64,000 nucleotides of DNA from UBA2040 sp963977135 (GCA_963977135.1 CAXBNN010000012.1:1-64000); one strand, 5' to 3'. Positions 53,358 to 62,100 are shown, counted from the first letter of the stretch. The notes: a model not told the origin generated them from the letters alone. Numbers and translations are program-made.

Positions 53358-54548
53358 ATGCAATTAAACTTTAGTACGGTCTCTGAACCATCTATTGCCG
53401 GAGCAAAATGGAAAGGTTTGTTTGATTTGCATTGGTCGAGATACCGAAGTTGGTTTGTTTCGGAACAAAATGAACAGACTCCGGACTTGCAGACTTCGCA
53501 GGACGCATTAAAGAAGTATATGCCAAAAATGTGGGCAACCTATGTTCACTTGTGCTCCATAACCAATGCCGATCCCGTTTTGGCCCGTTTCTTAACAGGC
53601 TTTCAGCCGCCAGCTTACGTAAATGCTTGTGCACAGGCCGTTATAAAAGCAGACGAAATACAATTGGTGCGCAACTACGATTATCACCCAGATTTACTTG
53701 AAGGGACTATATTATTAAGCAAATGGAATACCCACAAAGTAATGGGAACCTCCGATAGCATGATTGGTTTGGTAGATGGAATGAACGACGCTGGACTCTG
53801 TTTATCACTCACTTTTGGCGGTCGAAAGGAAGTAGGCCACGGATTTGGAATTCCATTCATTTTGCGCTACGTTTTAGAATTCTGCTCGAATACTTCTGAA
53901 GCGGTAAAAGTTTTAAAAAGCATCCCTTCACATATGTCATACAATGTTACGATAGTTGACAAAAAAGGCACTTCCAAGACAGTTATGTTAGCGCCAGATA
54001 AACCGACATTGGTAACCAACGATGCATTTGCTACAAATCATCAAGGGGAAATAGATTGGCCAGAAAACGCTCACTTTAATCAAACCACAAAGCGATACAA
54101 TTTCCTTAAAAATTATTTGAACACGAAAAATCTGAGTGCTAATGAATTAGCAAAAGCATTCTTATACTCTCCGCTTTACACTACGAAGTTTACCGAAGGG
54201 TTTGGAACTTTATATACGGCCGTCTATCAGCCAAAAAACTTAATTATGAAAGTTCTATGGCTAGATCAAGCCATAGAAAGAAGCTTCGCTAATTTTAAGG
54301 AAGAACAGTTGCTTATATCATACAAATCCATTGATGAACCGGTTATACCATCTGACACATGGAAACCAGCTCATTTGGAAAGCATCGGATACAGTTGGCA
54401 GGCTGCAGTGCTTGATTCACTTGTGAATGGAATGATAGGGAAAAAGACAAAACGCAAGCAACAAGAATTGAGAGATCGACTAATGCCTAAGGGTGAAATT
54501 GCTTGGGAGGAAGTCGTTGAATATTGGAACGAACCTGTTGAATATTAA
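53358..54548 (+). CDS. C45-type Ntn hydrolase / acyltransferase
   Basis: 396 residues of the acyl-CoA:6-aminopenicillanate-acyltransferase-like fold. The likely nucleophile is C91 in AYVNACAQAV, followed by the family's VRNYDYHPDLLEGTI, GLVDGMNDAGLCLSLTFGG and GHGFGIPFILRYVLEF. The usual Gly-Cys cleavage pair reads Ala-Cys. Members self-cleave or act as amide hydrolases; a role in removing an acyl group from an amine intermediate is inferred from context. Confidence 0.78.
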   Translation: MQLNFSTVSEPSIAGAKWKGLFDLHWSRYRSWFVSEQNEQTPDLQTSQDALKKYMPKMWATYVHLCSITNADPVLARFLTGFQPPAYVNACAQAVIKADEIQLVRNYDYHPDLLEGTILLSKWNTHKVMGTSDSMIGLVDGMNDAGLCLSLTFGGRKEVGHGFGIPFILRYVLEFCSNTSEAVKVLKSIPSHMSYNVTIVDKKGTSKTVMLAPDKPTLVTNDAFATNHQGEIDWPENAHFNQTTKRYNFLKNYLNTKNLSANELAKAFLYSPLYTTKFTEGFGTLYTAVYQPKNLIMKVLWLDQAIERSFANFKEEQLLISYKSIDEPVIPSDTWKPAHLESIGYSWQAAVLDSLVNGMIGKKTKRKQQELRDRLMPKGEIAWEEVVEYWNEPVEY

Positions 54549-54576
54549 TTTGAAGAATATATTAAGAACATAAAAA

Positions 54577-55932
54577 ATGGAATTTAAAAGCATTAACCCA
54601 TACAACGGAGAAGAAGTCGGAACTTACAACGCCCTTTCCAAAGAAGCTTTAACGGAAAAATTGGAAAAAGGCCAACTTGCCTTCAATTCATGGAAAGAAG
54701 TACCTCTTGCAAAACGATGCGAATTGCTGATTAAAGCTGGTCAAGTTTTACGCGACAATGTAGACGAATACGCCAAAATGATAACACTAGAAATGGGAAA
54801 ACCAATTTCAGAATCTAAGGCTGAAGTCAACAAATGTGCTTGGGTTTGCGATTATTACGCTGAAAATGCGACAACTTTCCTTGCGGACGAAATAATTCCC
54901 ACTGATGCTCAAAATAGTTTTGTAAGACATGACCCAATTGGAGGTGTTCTAGCAATAATGCCATGGAACTTCCCTTTTTGGCAAGTTTTTAGATTTGCAG
55001 CACCTACATTGACTTCTGGAAATACAGGATTATTAAAACATGCACCAAATGTATTTGGTTGCGCTCAAATGATCGAAGAAGTCTTTGTGAAAGCTGGCTA
55101 TCCTGAAAATGTATTTCAGAATTTAATTGTTCATCAAGACCAAACTGAGCAAATTATAGCTCACAAAAGTGTTCGAGCAATTACCTTAACAGGTAGTGAA
55201 AGAGCTGGTGCGGCAGTAGCTCAATTGGCTGGAAAATATTTAAAGAAATCTGTCCTGGAACTTGGAGGTAACAATGCTTTTATCGTTTGGGAAGATGCAG
55301 ATATCGATGCTACAGTAAAAACGGCTGTAACAGCTCGAATGCTAAACTGTGGTCAAAGTTGTATTGCAGCAAAACGATTTATTCTAGTTGAAAGTATCTA
55401 CGATGAGTTTGTGTCGAAATTTACGGAGGCTATTCGAAATCTAAAATCAGGCGATACTTTAGATATAAATATACATGTTGGGCCGATGGCGAGACTCGAT
55501 CTTGCAGATCAACTTCATGCTCAAGTAAAGGGATCAATTGCAAAAGGTGCGAAATTAATTCTTGGCGGTAAACAAAACGGCTGTTACCATGAACCAACAA
55601 TTTTAGGAGATGTAACGCCAGGAATGCCCGCTTTCGATGAAGAAACTTTCGGGCCATTAGCTGCAATGATAAAAGCTAAAGATATAGATCACGCGTTTGA
55701 ACTTTCTGAAAATTCAAATTATGGTCTTGGAGTAACCGTCTGTACTACAAACACTAGCAAAGCCTTAGAATGTGCTAGCAGAGTAAGTGATGCTGCATAT
55801 TTCGTTAATGAACTTGTAAAATCAGATCCTCGATTACCTTTCGGAGGAACTAAACTTTCAGGTTATGGACGTGAATTGTCCAAAGATGGAATGATGGAAT
55901 TCGTCAATCGAAAAACAGTCTATCTTAAATAA
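54577..55932 (+). CDS. NAD(P)-dependent succinate-semialdehyde-type dehydrogenase
   Basis: 451 residues, short aldehyde dehydrogenase. Catalytic C262 in NCGQSCIAAKRF, general base E228 in VLELGGNNAF, and MPWNFPFWQVFRFAAPTL at the cofactor face. It would oxidise the aldehyde made by the aminotransferase upstream (succinic or glutaric semialdehyde, or an aminoaldehyde). A close paralogue starts at 63065. Final gene of the cluster. Confidence 0.9.
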   Translation: MEFKSINPYNGEEVGTYNALSKEALTEKLEKGQLAFNSWKEVPLAKRCELLIKAGQVLRDNVDEYAKMITLEMGKPISESKAEVNKCAWVCDYYAENATTFLADEIIPTDAQNSFVRHDPIGGVLAIMPWNFPFWQVFRFAAPTLTSGNTGLLKHAPNVFGCAQMIEEVFVKAGYPENVFQNLIVHQDQTEQIIAHKSVRAITLTGSERAGAAVAQLAGKYLKKSVLELGGNNAFIVWEDADIDATVKTAVTARMLNCGQSCIAAKRFILVESIYDEFVSKFTEAIRNLKSGDTLDINIHVGPMARLDLADQLHAQVKGSIAKGAKLILGGKQNGCYHEPTILGDVTPGMPAFDEETFGPLAAMIKAKDIDHAFELSENSNYGLGVTVCTTNTSKALECASRVSDAAYFVNELVKSDPRLPFGGTKLSGYGRELSKDGMMEFVNRKTVYLK

Positions 55933-55943
55933 AAAGAAGAGCT

Positions 55944-56399
55944 TTATTTGCGCATCTCTGCATGCAAGAGAAGATTGTCGCCAGTTTGATAACCAACAAT
56001 ATTCTTCACCAACTTACCATCACCATTGATGAAAAGTAAAGTTGGGTATGCGCGTACGCCGTATGAACGAGATACGAACTCACCATCAGCATCTTTTTCA
56101 GCGTCGATTTTAAGGTTGATGAATTTTTCATTAAATACTTTTCCGACTTTTTCTTCCTGAAAAGGACCTCTTGCCATCATTTTACATGGTCCGCACCAAG
56201 CTGCATAAACGTCAATGAAAATTAGTTTATTCGTTTCTTTTGCAAGCTTTTTAGCTGCTTCAAGGCTCAAATTTTGAAATTGAATTCCATTACCTTCTTC
56301 GGCCGAAACTTCAGTTTTTGAATTTACTGTTTTATTAGAAAATGCGAAGCCAGTAATTGTAAGACCAACCAGCAAAACACTAACGATTAACTTTTTCAT
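55944..56399 (-). CDS. Exported thioredoxin-family protein
   Basis: 151 residues: signal peptide (IVSVLLVGLTITGFAFS), redox motif C69-GP-C72 (YAAWCGPCKMM) and cis-Pro in VRAYPTLLFING. A ~30-residue spacer lies between signal and domain. Likely periplasmic disulfide reduction. Convergent with the dehydrogenase gene. Confidence 0.88.
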   Translation of the reverse strand: MKKLIVSVLLVGLTITGFAFSNKTVNSKTEVSAEEGNGIQFQNLSLEAAKKLAKETNKLIFIDVYAAWCGPCKMMARGPFQEEKVGKVFNEKFINLKIDAEKDADGEFVSRSYGVRAYPTLLFINGDGKLVKNIVGYQTGDNLLLHAEMRK

Positions 56400-56501
56400 A
56401 TTTATTATTTATTTATTCGAATATAGGACATTTCACTATAGAACCCAATTCCAAGGAAAAACCTTAACTTTATTTCTCATTTAATCAAGATTCGTTCCAA
56501 A

Positions 56502-57515
56502 ATGTTTCAACTTACTTTTTCTCCTGAATGTTCATCTCAATCTGAGGTAGAAAATTTCATTAAGCAAGTAACTCTTGGGAAACCAATTGAATTACAAACT
56601 TCTGGATCAACAGGTACTCCAAAAATTCTCACCTATCCATCAAATCTACTTAGAAGATCTGCTAGAAAAACGAATGACTTTTTTGAGTTTACTAAAAAAA
56701 CGCGTGCTTTATTGTGCTTGAACCTTAACGCTATCGCTGGTAAAATGATGGTCATGAGAGCCATGGAAGGAGACTTTAACATTCACATAGTTACCGCAAG
56801 CAAACGTCCTTTGGAGTTCGTTGAAACGGAAATTGACTTTGTTGCCATGGTTCCTCTTCAACTTCGAGAAAGTATAAAACACGATATTGAAAAGTTGAAA
56901 AAGATTAAAACAATTTTGGTCGGCGGTGGTCCCATTTCAAATGAACTTCAAAAACGATTATTAAAACATGATTTGACGATTTATCATAGTTTTGGGATGA
57001 CGGAAACTGTTTCGCACATTGCTTTAAAAAAAATTGGAAAAGAAAGTGACGAGGGATTCAAAGCATTAAATGGTGTTCACTTCTCGACAAAAGATGGCCA
57101 ATTGGTAATACATGCTGAAGATTTGGGTATTGAAGATTTAGTTACCAATGATTTGGTGAACTTACTCTCCCCTACTACTTTTCAATGGCTTGGACGTAAG
57201 GATTTTGTGATCAACTCAGGTGGGTACAAAGTTCACCCAGAGCTATTGGAAAATAGATGGTCCGAATTTTTAGAATTACCATTTTTCATTTGGAAAGAGC
57301 AAAGCGTGAAATGGGGTGAAAAAATTGTACTTTATATTGAAGGAACAGATTGGCCCACAATAGACAAAAAGGAACTTTTACAGCGATTTAAGTCATACGA
57401 AATACCTAAAGCATACTATTTAATTGATGCTTTCGTTTATACTGAAACCGGGAAAATAAATCGCTTAAAAACAGTAGTACAAACATCCAAAATTCGACGT
57501 GAAGAAGCATTTTGA
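56502..57515 (+). CDS. menE: AMP-forming acyl-CoA ligase, O-succinylbenzoate-CoA ligase-like
   Basis: 337 residues, shorter than most ANL enzymes. It starts close to the P-loop (LQTSGSTGTPKILTYP) and keeps HSFGMTETVSHIAL and the hinge/C-terminal region WLGRKDFVINSGGYKVHPE with GKINRLK. Short forms like this serve menaquinone synthesis in Bacteroidota; no other men gene is in the window to confirm it. Its 3' end overlaps the J-domain gene by 17 nt. Confidence 0.72.
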   Translation: MFQLTFSPECSSQSEVENFIKQVTLGKPIELQTSGSTGTPKILTYPSNLLRRSARKTNDFFEFTKKTRALLCLNLNAIAGKMMVMRAMEGDFNIHIVTASKRPLEFVETEIDFVAMVPLQLRESIKHDIEKLKKIKTILVGGGPISNELQKRLLKHDLTIYHSFGMTETVSHIALKKIGKESDEGFKALNGVHFSTKDGQLVIHAEDLGIEDLVTNDLVNLLSPTTFQWLGRKDFVINSGGYKVHPELLENRWSEFLELPFFIWKEQSVKWGEKIVLYIEGTDWPTIDKKELLQRFKSYEIPKAYYLIDAFVYTETGKINRLKTVVQTSKIRREEAF

Positions 57516-58341
57516 TAATTTAGGATTGCCACAGTCTGCCAATCAAGCTGATGTAAAAAAAGCGTATCGCAAATTGGCGATGAGATTGCATCCGGATAAA
57601 AATCCAGACCCAAGAGCACCAGGTTTATTTGCCGAATTACAGGAATCGTATGATTATTTGACTGATTATCTTGACCCTAGTCGTCCTAAAACACTAAAGA
57701 AACCATCGGAGCTACGGAATGAGAAAACGAAAGAAGAACGAATCAAAGATGCACAAAGACGTTACAAAGAGCAACAACTAAAAGAACAAAGAGCAACCGA
57801 TAGGTATTTCAATAAACTCACAAATGGAACACGCTGGAAAATATATAGAATCGGCAGTATAGTGTGTGCTGTACTTTTTTTGGTTATTTCTATAGACTTA
57901 ATACTTCCAAAATATAACGAAAAAGATCAATTTTCGGGTTGGTCAATTAAAGAATCTGGTGGACTTATTTTAGACAATGTTCATCCTGTTTATCTTGAAA
58001 ATTCAGGCAAATTTTTTATTGAAAAAGGTTTGTACAGTGATGTAAAATATCATTCAACAAATTATGTTCAAAGAACTCGAATTCTTCATATACCAATGAA
58101 AATAATTCACCCTGTTGAAGATCAAATAAAAACCTATGAATTGGATTTTTCTTTCAGTTCCCTAATTCCTGTTTCTGTTTTATTTTTTGCGATGCCTGCA
58201 ATATTGTGGTTTTATCGAAAAAAAACGCCGAATTTTTCCTTCATGTACTTATTTAGTTTGTACGTGATTTTCCCTGTTACAGTATGGTTTTTGATTTCAG
58301 ATTATCGCTGGTTGCACTTGATAACCCTAGGTTTTCTTTGA
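57499..58341 (+). CDS. J-domain (DnaJ-like) membrane protein
   Basis: 280 residues. N-terminal J domain (residues ~3-60) with the HPD motif in RKLAMRLHPDKNPDP, a charged helical linker, then about three membrane helices (VCAVLFLVISIDLIL, LIPVSVLFFAMPAILWF, YLFSLYVIFPVTVWF). The start is GTG inside the previous gene. It would recruit DnaK to the membrane; client unknown. Confidence 0.72.
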   Translation: MKKHFDNLGLPQSANQADVKKAYRKLAMRLHPDKNPDPRAPGLFAELQESYDYLTDYLDPSRPKTLKKPSELRNEKTKEERIKDAQRRYKEQQLKEQRATDRYFNKLTNGTRWKIYRIGSIVCAVLFLVISIDLILPKYNEKDQFSGWSIKESGGLILDNVHPVYLENSGKFFIEKGLYSDVKYHSTNYVQRTRILHIPMKIIHPVEDQIKTYELDFSFSSLIPVSVLFFAMPAILWFYRKKTPNFSFMYLFSLYVIFPVTVWFLISDYRWLHLITLGFL

Positions 58342-58794
58342 TTATTGTTTCATCGCACGATCCATGTCGCGTTTGTCATCTTTTGCCTTCAAGTCTTCTC
58401 GCTTGTCATACAGCTTTTTACCTTTGGCACAAGCAATATCAATCTTTGCCCAACCTTTTTCATTGATGAAAATCTTTAAAGGAACAATGGTGTTCCCTTT
58501 GTCCTTCATCCATTTTTCAATCTTATTGATTTCCTTTTTATTGAGTAATAGTTTGCGGTCACCTTTAGGTTTGTGATGATAGAATGATGAATTCTCGTAT
58601 GCGTTGATTGACATGTTACGAATCCAAACCTCACCCCTATCAAAAATACAGTAAGCTTCTAGAATACTGGCTTTGTTGCTCCGGATACTTTTTATTTCTG
58701 TTCCCGAAAGCACCATGCCAGCAGAGAACGTCTCTTCCAAATGGTATTCGAAACGCGCCTTTTTATTCTTAATATTTACTTTATTATGTTCCAT
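58342..58794 (-). CDS. smpB: SsrA-binding protein
   Basis: 150 residues; partner of tmRNA in rescuing stalled ribosomes. Motifs seen: NKKARFEYHLEETFSAGMVL then SGTEIKSIR, YHHKPKGDRKLLLNKKEI, and the basic C-terminal tail KGKKLYDKREDLKAKDDKRD. The tmRNA gene lies 2.8 kb away, on the other strand. Convergent with the J-domain gene with no gap. Confidence 0.95.
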   Translation of the reverse strand: MEHNKVNIKNKKARFEYHLEETFSAGMVLSGTEIKSIRSNKASILEAYCIFDRGEVWIRNMSINAYENSSFYHHKPKGDRKLLLNKKEINKIEKWMKDKGNTIVPLKIFINEKGWAKIDIACAKGKKLYDKREDLKAKDDKRDMDRAMKQ

Positions 58795-58797
58795 AAA

Positions 58798-59499
58798 TTA
58801 GTCCGCTACGGACATTATTTGAGCTTTATCAGTACGCTTCACACCTATATAAAACATTACGATGCAGGCTACCATAAATAAATGACTTAAATCGTCTTTG
58901 TTTAAAAACCGATGAATATTAATTTGTAACCCAAAAATAAAAGCTGAAGGCAGTAAAACTAAAACTCCAAGCGAAATGTACTTCATTCCGACGTAATTCT
59001 TTTTAAATAACTTATAGGCAAGATATCCACAGAAAAACAAATAGGCTAAAGTTGTGTCTATAGCTACGAATAGAAATTTCTGGGTCGCAAACGCCAAAGT
59101 CAATAGTAATACTGATTTTATCAAAACAAAACGACGGAAATTAACTTGTTGTTTTTTATTTGGCCAAACGGATATCATTGCAAAAGAGGAGTAAATACCT
59201 GCTGAAATCCCTAAACTCCAACAAGGAAATTTTCCAGGTATTCCCCAATATTGATAAAACAAGTGTCCTAAACCGCCAAATAGCATTGAAATACCCAACA
59301 TAAGATAAAACATTTTCCAATAATCTTGAAACTGGGTTTCGTTTTTTTTTAGTCTAAAAAAGGCGTAAAATGAAAAACTTGCAATCAACCAGTTTGTGAC
59401 CAGCGCCATCGGCTCTTGCAGATTCAGGCCAAACATTTCAAATTCTATAATTTCCACAAAATCTTTATTTGGTCTGCAAATATAAGGGAATGCAAGCAT
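58798..59499 (-). CDS. Membrane protein of unknown function
   Basis: About seven hydrophobic segments (from NWLIASFSFYAFF to LFMVACIVMFYIGVK). There is no catalytic motif that I recognise; the pattern His-Leu-Phe in GGLGHLFYQYWG is notable. The track's TTG start at 59511 gives 237 residues; I use the ATG at 59499 (233 residues). Lies next to smpB with a 3-nt gap, same strand. Confidence 0.6.
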   Translation of the reverse strand: MLAFPYICRPNKDFVEIIEFEMFGLNLQEPMALVTNWLIASFSFYAFFRLKKNETQFQDYWKMFYLMLGISMLFGGLGHLFYQYWGIPGKFPCWSLGISAGIYSSFAMISVWPNKKQQVNFRRFVLIKSVLLLTLAFATQKFLFVAIDTTLAYLFFCGYLAYKLFKKNYVGMKYISLGVLVLLPSAFIFGLQINIHRFLNKDDLSHLFMVACIVMFYIGVKRTDKAQIMSVAD

Positions 59500-59582
59500 T
59501 TCAAAAGACAAAAAATCAAAAAGTTACGAAGCTTATCACATTTGCGTTTTGGTGGATTTGTAGAATGATTAACTTTAGCCCA

Positions 59583-60194
59583 ATGAAAATTCCATCCAAA
59601 TATATTGATGAGGCGGTAGACCAACTCTCCTCATTGCCCGGTATAGGAAAAAAAACTGCCCTTCGATTGGTATTGCAAATGCTCAACCGAAGCGAAAGTG
59701 AAATTGAGCGTTTTTCTCAGTCATTCATAGAGATGAAGCAAAAGGTTAAAAAATGTAGCTCATGTGGTAACATATCCGACGCAGAATTATGCACCATTTG
59801 TGAAAATCCAGCAAGAGATCCATCTCAAATTTGTGTCGTTGAAGACATTAGAGACGTGATGGCTTTAGAGTCGACAAACTATTTCAAAGGTATATATCAC
59901 GTTCTAGGAGGAATAATTTCACCTATGGATGGAATTGGACCTGCGGATTTAAATATCTCAACTTTGCTTCAAAAGTTGGAAACAGGTGAAGTGAAAGAAA
60001 TAATTTTTGCATTAAGTGCCAATATGGAAGGTGACACGACTAATTTCTATTTGTATAAAAAGATGGCTCCTTATGATGTCGCAATAACTTGTCTTTCTAG
60101 AGGTGTTGCTATTGGAACAGAATTGCAATACGCTGACGAGCTGACACTTGGGAGATCGCTTATCAACAGACAGCCGTTTAAACTCAATGAATAG
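59583..60194 (+). CDS. recR: Recombination protein RecR
   Basis: 203 residues from the ATG at 59583; the open frame upstream to 59469 is not conserved and overlaps a minus-strand gene. HhH region SLPGIGKKTALRLVLQ, zinc finger C58/C61/C70/C73 (CSSCGNISDAELCTIC) and Toprim (ICVVEDIRDVMALES) are present. Helps load RecA with RecF/RecO. A weak promoter (TTG-N18-TAACTTTA, 59549-59577) precedes it. Confidence 0.95.
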   Translation: MKIPSKYIDEAVDQLSSLPGIGKKTALRLVLQMLNRSESEIERFSQSFIEMKQKVKKCSSCGNISDAELCTICENPARDPSQICVVEDIRDVMALESTNYFKGIYHVLGGIISPMDGIGPADLNISTLLQKLETGEVKEIIFALSANMEGDTTNFYLYKKMAPYDVAITCLSRGVAIGTELQYADELTLGRSLINRQPFKLNE

Positions 60195-60221
60195 AATTTA
60201 TTTTCTATTGCTAACTTTTGT

Positions 60222-60229
60222 TAAATTTG
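60222..60229 (+). promoter_or_regulatory. -7 promoter box of mscL
   Basis: TAAATTTG matches TAnnTTTG perfectly, 28 nt before the ATG; no TTG at ideal spacing. Confidence 0.5.
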
Positions 60230-60257
60230 TTAAATAAACAATTAAAAACAAATAGAT

Positions 60258-60665
60258 ATGTTAAAAGAATTTAAGAGTTTCATCATGACAGGCAATGTGC
60301 TAGAATTTGCGGTCGCTGTTATTTTAGCAGGTGCTGTGGGACTAGTTGTCAACGGTTTTGTAAATGATATCATGATGCCTTTCGTTGGTCATTTTGCAGG
60401 AGGGATGGACTTCGCGTCGCTACAAATTGTATTATCTCCAGATGTGCTTGACGAAGCCGGAGCAGTTGTAAAACCAGCAAACGCTATTCGTTATGGAGCT
60501 TGGATCAATGCTTTGATTAATTTGGTGATTGTAGGTTTTGTATTATTTATGATGATGAAAGCTCATTCGAAAACTAAGAAGAAAAAAGAAGAGGCTCCGG
60601 CTGCCCCAGCAGGTCCAACTCAAGAAGAATTGTTAGCTGAAATTAGAGACTTATTGAAAAAATAA
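60258..60665 (+). CDS. mscL: Large-conductance mechanosensitive channel
   Basis: 135 residues. Family N-terminus and TM1 (KEFKSFIMTGNVLEFAVAVI, then LAGAVGLVVNGFVNDIMMPF), a short periplasmic loop, TM2 (LINLVIVGFVLFMMMKA) and a basic/Ala-Pro C-terminal helix (KKKEEAPAAPAGPT). Opens under membrane tension to release solutes in osmotic downshock. Confidence 0.95.
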   Translation: MLKEFKSFIMTGNVLEFAVAVILAGAVGLVVNGFVNDIMMPFVGHFAGGMDFASLQIVLSPDVLDEAGAVVKPANAIRYGAWINALINLVIVGFVLFMMMKAHSKTKKKKEEAPAAPAGPTQEELLAEIRDLLKK

Positions 60666-60688
60666 ATCCATTCTAGGAAATAGAAAAA

Positions 60689-60713
60689 GAGTCCTTCGGA
60701 GCTCCTTTTTTTT
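60689..60713 (+). terminator. Terminator of mscL
   Basis: A GAGTCC/GGA(G)CTC hairpin with one bulge is followed by nine T. Confidence 0.6.
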
Positions 60714-60722
60714 TATTTGTAT

Positions 60723-60752
60723 TTGTTCAAATCAAAAAAAAATGTAATTTCG
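60723..60752 (+). promoter_or_regulatory. Promoter of the RRM gene
   Basis: TTG at 60723-60725, spacer 19, TAATTTCG at 60745-60752 (7/8). Predicted leader about 60 nt, containing a short ORF. Confidence 0.55.
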
Positions 60753-60790
60753 TCAGGAATAGCGGAGTACGCTTGATTTTTTTATTAACA

Positions 60791-60823
60791 ATGAAACACA
60801 TTTCGTCAACGATTACATTATGA
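60791..60823 (+). CDS. Possible leader peptide overlapping the RRM start codon
   Basis: A 10-codon ORF (MKHISSTITL) ends in TGA that overlaps the next ATG as ATGA (60820-60823). It lies inside the predicted leader. Could couple or throttle translation of the RRM gene; could also be chance. Confidence 0.35.
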   Translation: MKHISSTITL

Positions 60824-61476
60824 CAAGCATTTTTGTTGCCAAATTAGATTTTGGTGTCGACAATCAACAACTTTCCTCACTTTTTGAAACATACGGAAAA
60901 GTAAACAAGGCTTCAGTAGCTTTGGACCGAGAAACGGGTAAATCTAGAGGATTCGGATTTGTAGAAATGCCTGATGATGGCGAGGCTCAAGAAGCCATTA
61001 AAAATCTAGACGGATCGGATGTTAACGGCAGACCTATTGCAGTAAAGCAAGCGGAAGATCGTTCTAACGCGCGTCCAACACCTCGACCAAGAGGTGACGA
61101 ACCAAGACGAGATACAAGATCAAACGAAGGTTCCTCAGCTCCAAGAGAGTTCTCAAGACCTGGTTCCGATGACGCTCCTGCACCATTTGTTCCAGAAGTT
61201 GGAAAAGAAGTTCGGAAGAAAACTCCGAAAGCTCCAACAGTTCGTGAAAACGAAGGTCCTAAGACAAAGAAAATGGAAGCTTACCGCAAAAGTGGTAAAG
61301 ACAACGTTTATTTGGATGACGATGACGACTTCGATGAAGAAATTGATTTATTCGGTAGAGATGAAGACAATGATTTGGACGAAGACTACAGCAAATATCT
61401 TGTAAATGCTTCAGACGATGATGAGGAATACGATGATGAAGATTTCGAAGACGACGAATACGATGAGGAAGATTAA
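60820..61476 (+). CDS. RRM-domain RNA-binding protein with acidic tail
   Basis: 218 residues. One RRM at 1-80 (RNP2 IFVAKL at 4-9, RNP1 KSRGFGFV at 41-48), an Arg/Pro-rich basic middle (~82-115), then an Asp/Glu-rich C-terminal third (e.g. DDDEEYDDEDFEDDEYDEED). Bacterial RRM proteins like this are associated with cold response. The acidic tail is long for the family. An 11-bp perfect inverted repeat (61475-61485 with 61496-61506) overlaps the stop codon. Confidence 0.88.
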   Translation: MTSIFVAKLDFGVDNQQLSSLFETYGKVNKASVALDRETGKSRGFGFVEMPDDGEAQEAIKNLDGSDVNGRPIAVKQAEDRSNARPTPRPRGDEPRRDTRSNEGSSAPREFSRPGSDDAPAPFVPEVGKEVRKKTPKAPTVRENEGPKTKKMEAYRKSGKDNVYLDDDDDFDEEIDLFGRDEDNDLDEDYSKYLVNASDDDEEYDDEDFEDDEYDEED

Positions 61477-61506
61477 TTGTTAATTGACAATGGATAATTA
61501 ACAATT
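61475..61506. repeat. Perfect inverted repeat at the end of the RRM gene
   Basis: AATTGTTAATT and its complement flank a 10-nt loop, starting at the TAA stop. No T tract follows, so a protective 3' hairpin rather than a classical terminator. Confidence 0.55.
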
Positions 61507-61632
61507 TACTGACTGCTCAAAATTTCGCAACGTCACATTTTAAATTTGCAACATAATATTTAATATTAATTAGGAGTTACAATTGTTCTTTATCAATTGT
61601 TAATCGCTAATTTTACATAAACACAAATTTCT

Positions 61633-62031
61633 GGGGTCGTATTGGATTTGACAGCGATGGAGGTAGTTTAGTGTCAGCATGCAGAGCGTTGAAGTGAAGC
61701 TCTTAAATATCTTGCTCCAAAACATAATTGACAACACGTCATACGCACTTGCAGCTTAATTAACGGAATGTTAATTTGCTTAATCTCAGTGAAGTTTAGT
61801 AACTAAGACAAGTACTCTCGCGAAGATTCCGTTCATTAATCTTTGCTTTTGAGAGTTCAAAATTTTGATCTAGGTCTTGCGATGATTCTAAGCAAGTCCG
61901 AAACTTAGAATCTAAGTTGTGAAATTGGGTGTTCTTGTCCGTTTTCACAATCGAAAATTAATCAAGAAATAAGCATGTAGAAAGCTAGAATGCACATTGT
62001 TTGGACGAGGGTTCGAAACCCTCCGACTCCA
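61633..62031 (+). ncRNA. ssrA: tmRNA
   Basis: About 399 nt. The 5' end GGGGTCGTATTGGATTTGAC and the 3' tRNA-like end GAGGGTTCGAAACCCTC then CGACTCCA close an acceptor stem (GGGGTCG with CGACTCC, one G-U) and a T arm. CCA is not encoded. The probable tag ORF ends ...DNTSYALAA then TAA (61730-61759), the usual YALAA degradation end; the resume codon is not certain. smpB is 2.8 kb away. Confidence 0.95.
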
Positions 62032-62034
62032 CTG

Positions 62035-62072
62035 AAAGCCTTGTAAGTCATTGATTTACAAGGCTTTTTTTT
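62035..62072 (+). terminator. Terminator of ssrA
   Basis: A 12-bp stem AAAGCCTTGTAA/TTACAAGGCTTT with a 9-nt loop and eight T. Confidence 0.88.
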
Positions 62073-62100
62073 ATTTCACTATCCGAAATATTTCAATTTT

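Noticed and set aside
59469..59582. N-terminal extension of recR
   Set aside because: No conserved RecR sequence there, and it overlaps the start of the minus-strand membrane-protein gene; the ATG at 59583 gives the family length.
62001..62031. Possible tRNA gene from GAGGGTTCGAAACCCTC
   Set aside because: This T arm belongs to the tRNA-like end of tmRNA, with its acceptor partner 399 nt upstream.
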